Shown: positions 34,279 to 45,200 of the stretch, piece by piece
How positions within the stretch are numbered: position 1 is the first letter of the stretch
How the letters are laid out: the number at the start of each line of letters is the position of its first letter
Origin: Diphasiastrum complanatum
Taxonomy: Eukaryota > Streptophyta > Lycopodiopsida > Lycopodiales > Lycopodiaceae
DNA length: 64,000 bases
NCBI GenBank assembly: GCA_029204225.1
Contig: CM055098.1
Coordinates: 20,805,097-20,869,096 of the forward strand
Direction of reading: 5' to 3'
Program-made: the position numbers and the translations under genes
The notes under the pieces: model-generated
What the model saw: only the letters and a program-made list of their open reading frames with translations
What the model was told of the DNA's origin: nothing
Databases searched by the model: none

Positions 34279-34933
34279 TGTGAAAAATACAGATCCTAAG
34301 TGGATCTAAACTCCAAGATCATTGGCTTGAATGCTTGCACTCCAAACTACATAAGCTAGGAATTGGCAACACATTCTATGCTACCTAGAATGCAAAGAAC
34401 TTGATCAAAAAGCATTTATCACAAATGGAAACTTCCATAAACATCAAGTGCGGCCCAAAATAGCATTATACAGTCCATAATACATCAGCCTATCACTTTT
34501 GGAAATCACCTAAGATCATACACAATAGCTTGAAGACAATACACACAACAATGCTCTCAATGGAGGAAGAAACAATGACAATGATCTATTGATCTCAATG
34601 AAGCATACAAAAGGTTTCTCCAACCTGTTTTCCACGACTTCCCTACTATTTATGGATGAGGAAGATGACTCTCTCTCCTCTCTCTAGAAGGTACTTGACC
34701 CTAGATATTCCCTATATAGGAAAAATAGCTAAAAATGGCTTATATGACCAAAATACATCAAAATGGTCTCATTTTGAAGGGTATGAAGTTTGACACTTCA
34801 TCATACTGAAAAAATACAGTAAATAAAAACATTGTGGCCTGGTTCACACGTGTGAAACTCCAGAACCAAAACTATTTACAATTTTAGCCAATTTAGGCCT
34901 CAAACTAGCTAGGAAATGTTGACAATTTTCACA
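34279..34933 (-). repeat. Element D 5' LTR (655 bp)
   Basis: Same length and sequence as 28,503-29,157, except for GGAAATCACC here against GGAAAGCACC in the left copy. It carries the same TATA-like and CACGTG motifs and would drive transcription toward lower coordinates. Confidence 0.95.
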
Positions 34934-34938
34934 TAAAA

Positions 34939-36610
34939 CAGATGTGAAAATGTGTGATTAAATGGAGGTTAGTGATGACATAGATTGTTTAAGTGATATA
35001 TGTTGGTATGCCAAGATTGAAGCACGAGGCTCCACAATATTTCAATATTGCAATAGCTAAGATTCGAGAATACTTATGCATATTTAGTGCTTAAAACTTA
35101 GAGGCACAACATGTGAAGGCCATACTTATATTTGTTAAAGTATAGATCTTGCCTTAGCTTGGTTTTCTAAGGACAATGTTGTGTTTGGCTGTTTACATGT
35201 TTTCCTTTCAAGCTCAATCCATGTGAAGGAAATGCCTGTCACCTTGGCCTCATATGTTCCAACATTCAAATTATTAAAGGACTTCAATGAATTCAAACTC
35301 AGTCATACCAATCTCATTAGGGACAAATTCTAAAATTGCTCCAACCTCAACATAGTCACACTAAAATGCTGAATTTAATTATTGATAGCCTTCCAAATAA
35401 GTCAACATAAAAAATGAAAAATTTATATGGATTTGAAGTTGCACAGCCTTTCCAAGAGCTTTTGGCTACAACAACTTGAACTTCCTTTTTCCACTTGCTT
35501 GTAAATGTCGAGGCTACTTCCAATTCTTCTTCACCAACATCTTGAGCATCCTTATCAATGAAAATAACACTTAAAATAAAGTTTGAATTCATTCTTTATG
35601 GCATGAATTATAGGTTGCAAAATATCACTTATGTGTTTTGTGGCATCGTGATGACTCAACCATCTTGTGTATTACTCCTAGTCGACTTCAACATATCATT
35701 AGCCATTTCTTCTTGTAATAATCGTAAAAGATATTGTCTCTTGCAATTATTGGCAAAGAAAAAAATTGTTACATTTTCTAATGCATTGATAAACACACAA
35801 TTTGAATGTTGAATCACAATATGCTAGATTGCATTAATGAGCAATGCAATGGATATTGTTACCTCTTTTTCTTGCATTTTGAGAGATATCATCGATTAGA
35901 TATTCCCATTGTAAAATAGAGGTAGAACTTATCCATCAACAAATATTGTGGTGTAATACGGAATTGATCTTACAAGGAGAAGGTGATTCAAAGGCAAAAG
36001 CTAAGCACTACAATAGAACAAGAGGAAGTTATCATCTGCTACTTCTACAAAAGCCTTTGCTACTTCCTATTGGGAGTTTCAAAATAGTAAATCAATCCTA
36101 GAAAGGCCATCTAGGCTAATGCAAGTTTGATGGAAGGCTATGTGTCTTGTAGATCCTAGTTTTGGCCATTTGTGGGCACTATACCATCCTTAAAACAACC
36201 AATGCAAGAGTTTGCCCAACAATCTAGTCAATGTTGATGATTCTATCATCCCTTATGTGGTGTGCTTGGCTTACCCATCCATGTTCCAGAACCGGGCCAC
36301 ATTTGGGCAAATATACACACTAGAGGGCCCTATTCAAATAAAAAAATAGAGGACCAGAGGTTTTCTTTAGCATAAGGTTATGGCATGAATCTAGTTGATC
36401 TCATATGGGACAACATGGCTTTAACCATAAACCATCCTTGAATTTAGAAAGACAAATTTTAGATTTTTTTCACTTAAAATAGTAAGTCTTTTTTAGTATA
36501 AAACATATAATTAGAGATTCGAATATAGAAACCTTTTCCCTTCTAAAGTAAGACTAATAAAATATCAATAACTAAGAAAAGGATAATAAGAAGCAAAGCA
36601 TCATGCATGT
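34939..36610. other. Intergenic AT-rich sequence, no gene seen
   Basis: No open frame with a recognised domain, and no LTR or inverted repeat that I can define. Phrases resembling 36,797-36,860 (TTTAGAAAGACAAAT, CTTAAAATAGT) appear at about 36,443-36,500, so the foldback element that follows is bracketed by related sequence. Confidence 0.4.
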
Positions 36611-36806
36611 GTCTTATTTTTAGAAGGATGAGTGTATTCCTCATAGCCATTGAGGGTGTAGGTAGGGCCCCATTCTCATCCAATGCATGAAAACACTCCA
36701 TCCAAAATGACATGTTTAAAATTGTATGTTTTCATGCATTGGACGAGGGTGGGGCCATGATGCACCCTAGTAACTATGCAGAATAAGCTCATTCTTTTAG
36801 AAAGAC
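36611..36806. repeat. Foldback element, copy 1
   Basis: Long imperfect inverted repeat. The left arm runs from about 36,628 (ATGAGTGTATTCCTCAT, then GTAGGTAGGGCCCC, then TCATCCAATGCATGAAAAC to 36,694). The right arm is its complement (GTTTTCATGCATTGGACGAG from 36,728, then GGTGGGGCC, ending near GAGCTCATTC at 36,794). The loop is about 35 bp. GTCTT-like ends may extend it to 36,611-36,806. It has no coding capacity, like a MITE. Confidence 0.72.
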
Positions 36807-37689
36807 AAATGTAAGACGTCTCCATCTTAAAATAGTTGGTCCTTTGGTAGAAAACTTTAACCAACAAAAGATAAATACATTTTGATTAAGAAAATAGAAT
36901 CACAAAATATCTATACTATAAAGAAAAACTAAGATTCAGAGCATCACAAATGTTCCAAATGAAAGAATGCCATAAGCCTTTTTGTATGGATGAAGATGGT
37001 CTACAATACCTTGCATTATAGAATGTGGGTAGAAGTATGTATGATGGAAGCATTGAGAAGATTAGTCATAAAATGCACCCCTCTAGTTCTTTCTTCAAAT
37101 TCAATTGCATTTGGTTATTTTTTTACTTTTTGGGAACAATATTCATTTGCACTAGCATAATTATCTACAAATATTACATCCTACATCTATATTTTAAGCC
37201 AAAATGAGCGAGATGCGCATGGGTCTCCATTGCCATAAGAATCACTCTTATCTAACTCATCTATAATGGGGCACAAATGAGTTTTTTTTTTTTCTCTTCT
37301 ATGATTGTATTTCAAACGACTTGTGGTGGTGTATCAAGGTAATTTTAGATGGCCAAGGTAAGTGGAGAGAGCTCCAAATTCTTTGGGAGGCCACTTCCAA
37401 TAGCCTCCTCCCATTTTGCATGAAGGGGAGTTGCCCCTAGCGAGCAATAATGGATGTCACTTCAGGACAAGTAAAGATGCCATGGGACATTTCCATGCGT
37501 CGCCACTTGCCTTGGGGCCACTTATGGCCATATTTATGTTCAATTAATGCCCAACCTAAATACAAATTTTATATTGAGTACGTTGACCCTCATCTAGTGT
37601 CCCCATGTGAAGAGCTTATGTGCTTTTGAAAGTAAGGGGTTATGTTGAAATGCACTTACTTTGATTCACTTGTTGGTGAGAGATAAGCC

Positions 37690-37827
37690 TAGGCACGGCC
37701 CCGCTATCATCCAACAGTGTAGGAGCATAATGACATTATTATCATTTAGATTTCATGGTGTATTCTACACCATTGGATGAGGGTTGGGCCCTACCTGCAA
37801 CCTCAACCATGATGAGGAATAGGCTCC
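37690..37827. repeat. Foldback element, copy 2 (opposite orientation)
   Basis: Arms CGGCCCCGCTATCATCCAAC...GTGTAG (37,696-37,722) and CTACACCATTGGATGAGGG...GGGCCC (37,765-37,791) are complementary. The sequence after the right arm (TACCTGCAACCTCAACCATG, ATGAGGAATAGG) is the reverse complement of the left flank of copy 1. This marks both as one family. Confidence 0.68.
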
Positions 37828-38565
37828 TCCCTTGTGATGTGCTTCACCTTGAGCAAAGAGGAAAGGTCAAAGTTAGAGTAGATATAGTTATAGTTACTTG
37901 GGAAAATCAAAGTTTTATGCTAACCTCAAAACACAAGAGGTGGATCATGATGTTGACGTGAGCATGACCCTAAACCCACAACCAAGAGGGTGTCTAACCT
38001 AGCTTGGGGCAACAAATTGTAGATAATTTACTACTAGGTATTTCACAAATTCTTACGCAAAGAGCTCTTAAGTGGTAATATTGCATATTATCAAGATTTT
38101 AAGCTTTGAAGCCATTATTATCTTTAAATTCTATTAGCCTCGCCATGGTATTGGTATGCAGAGGTAAGCTACCATGATGATTCTCTCTCTTAAATGTTTG
38201 AGTTCAAAAGTGCATATTTTTTTTATCATTTCAAATTTCAGGATTTTTGTTTCTAGGTGCCAATGTGTGCGGCAAAGTTGATGGGGATCTCTTAGATTAT
38301 CTTGTTTTATTTTTTTATAAATTAGAAAAAAAATGCAAATGTTATTCGAGATGATGCTCTCTACATGCCGGCTTTCCTTAACATTGGCTTGCTCGTGTTG
38401 CCGCGTTGTAAGCGCGTGACACTTGGATGCCTTTGACTGGGTGATTCAAGATTGCGTAGTGCCTTCAAGATTCCTAGAGCTACCTATTTTGGGCCCCACC
38501 AATGCCATGTGGATATTCGTCCTCAAGCGGTTCATGGCCCAAGCGAGAATCTTTCTCCATGTCTT
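37828..38565. other. Intergenic sequence upstream of CYCLOPS/IPD3
   Basis: No open frame of note and no recognised element. It may include distal promoter sequence of the gene that starts about 1 kb downstream. Confidence 0.35.
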
Positions 38566-38568
38566 TCG

Positions 38569-38606
38569 CCCCCCCCCCCGCCCCCCCCCCCCCCCCACAC
38601 CCCCAC
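38569..38606. repeat. Poly-C tract
   Basis: Nearly pure run of C with one G, ending in a CACACCCCCACAC stretch. The proline-rich and glycine-rich open frames across it are artefacts of the repeat. Confidence 0.9.
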
Positions 38607-38921
38607 ACAAATAAACTTACACCTAACGTTTTATCCCCACCGTCAGATATTCCACTAAGCCAGCGCTCCATACCTGCAACTGCAATAGCACGTCTGTGAC
38701 CCGTGGCACACATTCAATGGCCGGACTCACAATTTGTCGTCCCTGAACGAGATTTAATTGCACCTGACGGTGAAAAGCCTAAGACCGTTAGATTCCTTTT
38801 TGAGCGTTCAGATTTTGCCACGTGCTCATAATCAGCCATAAAATAAGAGCCTGGATTTATTGTATGCCACGTGGCAGGAAATACAATTGTGTGGGCTTAA
38901 CTTAAATCGTTCCAATTTAGC

Positions 38922-38925
<4 letters not shown>
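38607..38925 (+). promoter_or_regulatory. Putative proximal promoter of CYCLOPS/IPD3
   Basis: Sequence directly upstream of the CT repeat and leader. I cannot fix a TATA box or transcription start; a TATATTATA-like stretch lies at about 38,984-38,993, after the CT repeat. The call rests only on position, about 0.3-0.6 kb before the first ATG. Confidence 0.3.

Positions 38926-38978
<53 letters not shown>
38926..38978. repeat. (CT)n microsatellite in the CYCLOPS upstream region
   Basis: About 26 CT dinucleotides. Pyrimidine tracts of this kind are common near plant transcription starts and in 5' leaders, so it may be part of the transcript leader. Confidence 0.95.
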
Positions 38979-38980
<2 letters not shown>

Positions 38981-39239
38981 GTGTATATTATACTGGCTGC
39001 TGATATTCCATGTTTTTCTTTTATTTTGCTTTCTGTTCTGTCAGAATAGATGCGTCTTCTCATATGCCAGATCGAGTGCAAGAGATCGTGGAATCTACTC
39101 TGGATCAAAATACAATCCACATTTATCTTTCAGATTTTGATAGAGCATGTAAGGTTTCCAGGTCTTGCTAGATCTTACATCATGGTGAAGTGATATATCA
39201 GCTGGTTGAGCATAGTTGTTTATTGGATCGTCTCCTACT
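38979..39239 (+). other. Probable 5' leader of CYCLOPS/IPD3 with a tiny upstream ORF
   Basis: An ATG at 39,182 opens a three-codon frame (ATG GTG AAG TGA) 58 bases before the first long-frame ATG at 39,240. If transcribed, it could lower use of the 39,240 start. The frame of exon 1 is open upstream to a TTG at 39,216, but 39,240 is the first ATG in that frame. Confidence 0.4.
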
Positions 39240-42200
39240 ATGGTTGAGATTGCAGATAGGCGCATTACTAGAAGTGTGTCCTCCGAGCTTCAGGCTAGGC
39301 TTTCAACACAGCCTCAGACACAAGGTATGTATCAATCCCCCACCCTCTTATCAGTCTGCTCAGACACATGGTATGTGGCCAGCTCGTACTGTTTCGTGGA
39401 AATTTGATTGCATGTGGAAATTTGAGTAGTGGGTGATGAAAGATGTACATGTGGTGTGCAGAAGGTGTGGAGGGGATAAGAGCTGTATCGGGAGATATGG
39501 AGATATCGTGCTTTCAAAGGAATTCAAGTGAGGAGATATTTTTGAGGAGTTTTATGGATGGTGCAATGGCGCCTGCCTCTGAGGGCATGTCATTTTTGAG
39601 TCCGCCTCAGCCACCGCTTCGAGTAAACAGCGAGGAACTGTTTAACACTTGGCTCAGCAATACGGATGTAAGCTCTTAGAAGGCTTGTTTGTTGAATGGG
39701 TACAATTAGAAGCTGTTTTGCTACCTCTAGTGGCAATTGTATGAGAAGAATATGACAGCTAAGAGCGAGAGTGTGAGAGTGAGAGAGTGGGTGAAAAGCA
39801 ATTTGTTTTTCTTAAGCTTACTTGGGAGCCTTAGAAGCATCTATTTGAAACGCTGTAAAGCTTGAGAACGTTTCTAACAAAACCATGAGAATCATAAACC
39901 AGCATATTTAACAACTGAAATGCACATACCGGTTACTGCTTGACTTGTAACGTCTGCATACGGATCCATCTATGTGCTAGCCACTAAAACCACTTTAATA
40001 CGCCACGTCAGCGGTAAGACGTGTAGTTCAAAATGATCGAAGCTGAATTGTTCAGAATACTACATTCTGAAATGTTGAGGATGCTGTCTACAACTACAAA
40101 AGCACTATATGTTAAGTGATAGCACGAAGGTGTCTTCTAGCAAGTGTATGTCTATATCTGTTTAAGAAAGGATCAACTTTGCAGAATATAGGAGCAATTG
40201 CAAGGTCCATGGATTTGGAGCTGTAGTAGTTAGAACAGGTGTAACCAAACACTCGGACCATTGGGCATATGCATCTACGGGTGTTCGAAGATCATATGGG
40301 ACTCACATGGTTAAGTTCAAGTTAAATCAAGATGCCATCGATGTGTAATTTTTTGTTTTCGCCAAGGCATTTGGGAGGTTGAGGAGTTCACCTGTAGGCT
40401 GTGATTATCCTCTTCCTCTGGATCAGGCGACAACTTTAGGGCTGATGATCTTCTTCAGGCACAACAGATGTGACATGTATTACAAGCAATGCCTTTTCTT
40501 GAGATAGAATATCACGGGTGTAGCCAATCAAGACTGCACCACTTCGATTTTCTGTTATGACTTATCTCTTAACTGGAGCCTGTAGTTACAGTAATTTCTC
40601 GCTTCAATTACTTTGAGACAAAGCTTTACCACTTGTACAAACCATCATTTTGATGCTTTCCAAACCTATCAAAACCTATCATACACTTACTATATCAATT
40701 TAGTGGTAAAAGTAGATTCCTCAAAGATGTTAGCATACATTTGTAAAAGTTATGGCTACCTAATTCCAAGAGTTGGTCCTAAAAAAGGCTCAATTGGTTG
40801 AAACTAATGAGCATTTCTAACAAACACATTTGCATTTATCAACTTGACCTCGCTCATCACCTTGGCGAGGGAATACATTAAGAAGCTATATGCGAATGAT
40901 GCAGATTCATGCTTTGAATGAACTAGTAGTTCATAATGTTATCACACTTGTTTCATCAATCTTTATATTTGCTTCTTTAGAATATTTACTTTGTAGCATG
41001 ATGCATGTTTCCCTTGTGGGCAACTAGTTTTTTCATTGTACAAACATCTATTGACATCTTGTTTGTTTAGCATCGTATGTGTTGAATTGATGAATTGTAC
41101 AAACGTGTACTGACAGCTTGTTTGTGTAGCATCTTACAAGTGCTAAATTGATGGACTTCATTACAATTTAAAATCACAATGTTATATAAAGGTGGTTCTG
41201 ATGTGCTTGCATCCCATTTCTCCTTGCTCGTTTCCTGTTTCCTGTGGGGTCTGAGTTGTCTGGTTTGAAACATTTCTTTAAAAGTATGCAAATCAAAAAA
41301 TTAAAAAGAGTTGCCAAGGTAAGTAGGCTCTATCAGACATTGGCATCATAGTTAGCCAGTTACTATGATCATTTTATACATCCTTAATAGGGCATAGTAA
41401 AGAAGGATTTCAAGGCTCCAAATGTCAATGTCACAGAAGCCAGGACTCAGGCCTGTGCCTTTTTGGACTTGTAACAACTTTCATCCATCTCGACTGACTG
41501 TGGAGGACAATAGACAAATCTCTTTTAAACTATAGATGTCAAAGTTATTATCTCGTTCCATAAAACTTTGTAAGATCCTTTTCTGTATGGTTTTCAGCTA
41601 TGAAGCCAATCCTTGAATTTGTTTGGTATGCAGGCCCCGGGGCTTCTGCCATTATCTGGAGACTATCGAACCCTTCAAAATTCTTGGAGGTATGAGTTTA
41701 CACAGCTCTAGTTTGAATCAGGAAGTGAAAATTTGCTGTTTTGAAGAAAAAGTATGAAAAGTGCAAGCTTCAAGAGCTTTCCGATTTTCTAAATTAATGT
41801 CAAAGTGATTTGAGAAACTTTAGCATGTTTGAATTTATAAATTATGGATAAGCCTTTCAGTGAGTATGCTATGCAACAATGCTGACTGCTTTGCAGAATG
41901 TCAAGTGAACTTGCTGGTAATCTTGGACAAGGAGCTGTCTCTCAACCATTTGATATTCCTGGAGAGAATGTGGCCCAAACAATTGGAGGACATCCTGATC
42001 CCAATGTCAGGGAAAGTAACATAGGGAAGCCAAGGTATTGGTACTAAGAACCATAGTATATGTGCAAGTTTTTGTCTTTGCGTACCAAAGAAGGTATCTG
42101 ACTCGCGGGGTTGGGTCAGTTGGGGGGGAGGTGTGCACGCATTAGCATTCAGCTATGTATCCGGATGCACATTGACTGATTTCTGCATTCTGGAATAAGT

Positions 42201-45200
42201 TATCAAACTAAGTTGAAAAGTCAGCTTATTTGTGCTTTACAATGACAGGAATCATGCTCCAAGCAAGGGATTGCCATTTCAAGATCATGCATCTTGGCAG
42301 GTTATCCCTAGCACATTGCATAGATGTTCTCATGAAGTAATCAAGTGATTTAGTGGATTTTGGAAGTTACTTTCACATGCAGATGCTAATAGTTGTTTGT
42401 AATTACTTATCCCCTAGATGATCAACTGGTTTCAACAATCTCAGCCGATGACACGAAGTCGCTCCTCTGAGCTTCGGTAAAACAAACCCTCAAACTTCCA
42501 GAGAGCTGTTACACTTTGATTGTATTAACGCGGGTTTGCTCTAAGTAGAAATGCTACGATGAATTTGAAGGAAATTCCTTCCATGCATATTGTCCTGATT
42601 CCATCTTTTCATTGGTTAATTATAGTCGTAAATACTTGGCAATGCAAGAAGGTCATAAACCTCCTCCCTCAGCCAACACCTTGCAATGGTTTGCAACACA
42701 AGGAACTGATGAATTGAATCGTGCTGTCGCATCACTTGGGGCTTTCACACGTGCCCTTGCAAGCAAGAGACCAGATATATCCTCAACAGCATCTCCTCAA
42801 CTTTCTCCCAGCCCCATGTCCCATGTTAGTAAACTATCTCCCCAGAGGAATGGTGACTCTGTATCTGCTGTTGTGAACATGCTTAAGGGAAGCTTAGAAC
42901 GGAAGAAGCTTGCTGCAATGCAGCAACAGATGGATAAACCTGTTTCACCACCATATTGGAGATCCTTGGGACAGGACAAAGAGGATCCTCATAAGCCGAT
43001 GATCGACTCGCAACAGTGTATCTCTCCGCAAATTGACTCTGAGCAACAACAAGAGAATCAAAAGGAAGCATTTTCGGCCAGTCTTCAGATTACAAATGAG
43101 CAGTTCCAGGCTGGAGTGGTCACTCCACACGCCTTATCACCCAGCGATTCATCTGGTAATGCACCTGGCCTGTCAGCTGGAGCAGCGACTAGTGAGGGGC
43201 CTTGCAACTCAAATCCTGCTGTTTCCACTCAGAACAATTTCATCAAATGCTCTGGTCAGGGCAACTGGGCTGTAGATGAAACATTTCAGCAAAACAACCT
43301 ACCAAGCCCCACATCCAATGGGACAAGTAAGTAAGCAGATCATGTATCATTGAAATGTAGGAGTGTAAAAGCACGTGCAATCAAGGTGTATAAGTATGTA
43401 CCCATAAGAATCGTTTGAGGAAAAGTGGAATATTTGAGAGCAATTGATGTAATAGTAGTCTTGAAGTGATTGATCGGTAACTTCATGTGATAAATTTCTG
43501 TTTTCATTGCTTAGGATTGTCTGAATGGATTCTTTCTGGTATTCACTGCTTAAGAGTAAATTAGCTTATGACCACCAAAGATTTGAAAGTTTCGTGTTGC
43601 TGCTTGTTTTGATTTGATAGGTAATGGAGAGATTCCTTACGAGGGTGCCTTGAATACCGACTACCAAAAGGTAATGGTTCTATATGAAAATGGAGCAGCT
43701 TGTCATTAAAATATATCCTCATTCATGCAAAAAAATTCTTCAGATCATTTGCGAAGTTTTCTAGGAAAGTGAGAATGTCTGTTGTTGGTACTTATTTGTA
43801 TGTGCTTGGTGTTGTGCAGAGACAAAGCTACCTATCTCGTGCAGGCTCACTAACCTCTTCTTGTCGATCAGGTATGCTCCAACACATGCACTCTTTTTTA
43901 ACTTTAAAGCATGAATACTTATTTCGCTCATGAAGCTGTTGTTTTTCATTCCAAAACTCACTCTATTTATGATGTGTGCGAGAGACTTTGCTTGCCCACC
44001 TCCACATAGCTACCTCCCCTTCTAAGAAGTTTCATGCTTTTGAAAACATTTATAGACTGTTGCTTTCAAAACGCATAATGTGCTTACCATTCGTTTTAAG
44101 GTCTCATATTTATGATTCTTGAAAAGAAATCCACCTAATCTCTTGTAGCTCACAATTCCTGAGGAATGCCAATCTTTGTAGTATTTGATCCACTTCAAGA
44201 ATGAATAGTAAAATGCCATGCCAGTCCTTTATGTTGATGACAATATTTGTGTGCTACTTCACAATTGATAGTTGCTAAGCAATTATCACTCTCTGCCCCA
44301 CTTGTCTTTTCCCTTTTATGAATGGTAGTTGCCAATAGTCAACATATACCTGGACATCATGCTTATGAGCAACTCTTTCTTGTCAATAACTGTTCTGATG
44401 TTGTTGGCCTCAAGGTGTTATGGCTTGTTAGTTATGGTCTTGTTGTTGTTGCATGGCTACAACTATTTACTTCTGTTGCATCCTGATTTCAGATCAAAGT
44501 ATGCAAGTGTCTATTGGTGAGAGAACCCAGAAGCTTGAAGGTATTCTTATATCTTACTTATCCACTTATCTGCTAGTCAATTTTTAGCTATTCTGACTAA
44601 TGATTCAAGACACTCATTTCTACCACCAGTTTGACGATTTTATCAGCTCACTTTTATATTAATTTTGAAAAGAGTCAATGTAGCCTTGTGGTCCTTAGCA
44701 TTGATCCTTTTGCATCTCCTATTTTTCTGGTTGATAGCAGGGGTGTTGTTAATGTATACAAGTTGATTATCACACAATCAACGATTTACAATCAGAAGCA
44801 TTATGTGATCCCTTGTGTTGATGTTTAGTGTGATCAGTTAGATGGGTCACATGTGTAGTCTAGAAGCACTTTCATCTTGGCTATCATCAGACCTTTATCT
44901 TACCAAGAGATGACCAAAAAATTGTTTTTCATTTAGGTTAGGGTCATTATCGGTTTGAAGTCCTATCTTTTGGTGTATGTACGTGCCTTTCCACTTTTCA
45001 GAGCTTTCATCATCTGACCTTGGCCGTTATTGCTCAATTTCTTGAATCGATTTTGTTGATGCTTTACTCATTTATAGAAAGACTACCTCACGATATTTGG
45101 ATTCTTCTACACTTGTTTCCAGCATAACATCCAACATCAACATTTTACCAAGTGTAAGATTGTTTTTCTGGTTACTTACAATTTGAATGTTTAAGGTCCT

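Larger units (their letters stand above)
28503..34933 (-). mobile_element. Intact Ty1/copia retrotransposon D, 6,431 bp
   Basis: LTRs of 655 bp (28,503-29,157 and 34,279-34,933) with TGTGAAAA...TTTTCACA ends differ at one position by eye. Target duplication TAAAA lies at 28,498-28,502 and 34,934-34,938. A polypurine tract, a tRNA-iMet primer site and one uninterrupted 1,317-codon gag-pol frame are all present. Near-identical LTRs imply a recent insertion. Element B is a decayed relative. Confidence 0.96.

Noticed and set aside
38423-38713. Proline-rich and glycine-rich open frames on both strands
   Set aside because: Produced by the poly-C tract; frames on both strands are open for the same trivial reason.
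39240-39324. Exon 1 as the counterpart of the legume segment with RISTEL
   Set aside because: The WRMSSELAGNL segment in exons 3-4 lies at the right position for that match, so exon 1 was treated as an extra N-terminal piece.
43327-43334. Extension of CYCLOPS exon 7 to an in-frame TAA at 43,332-43,334
   Set aside because: A GTAAGT donor at 43,327 joins to exon 8 in phase and continues into conserved C-terminal exons. Terminating here would lose the nuclear signal and coiled coil.
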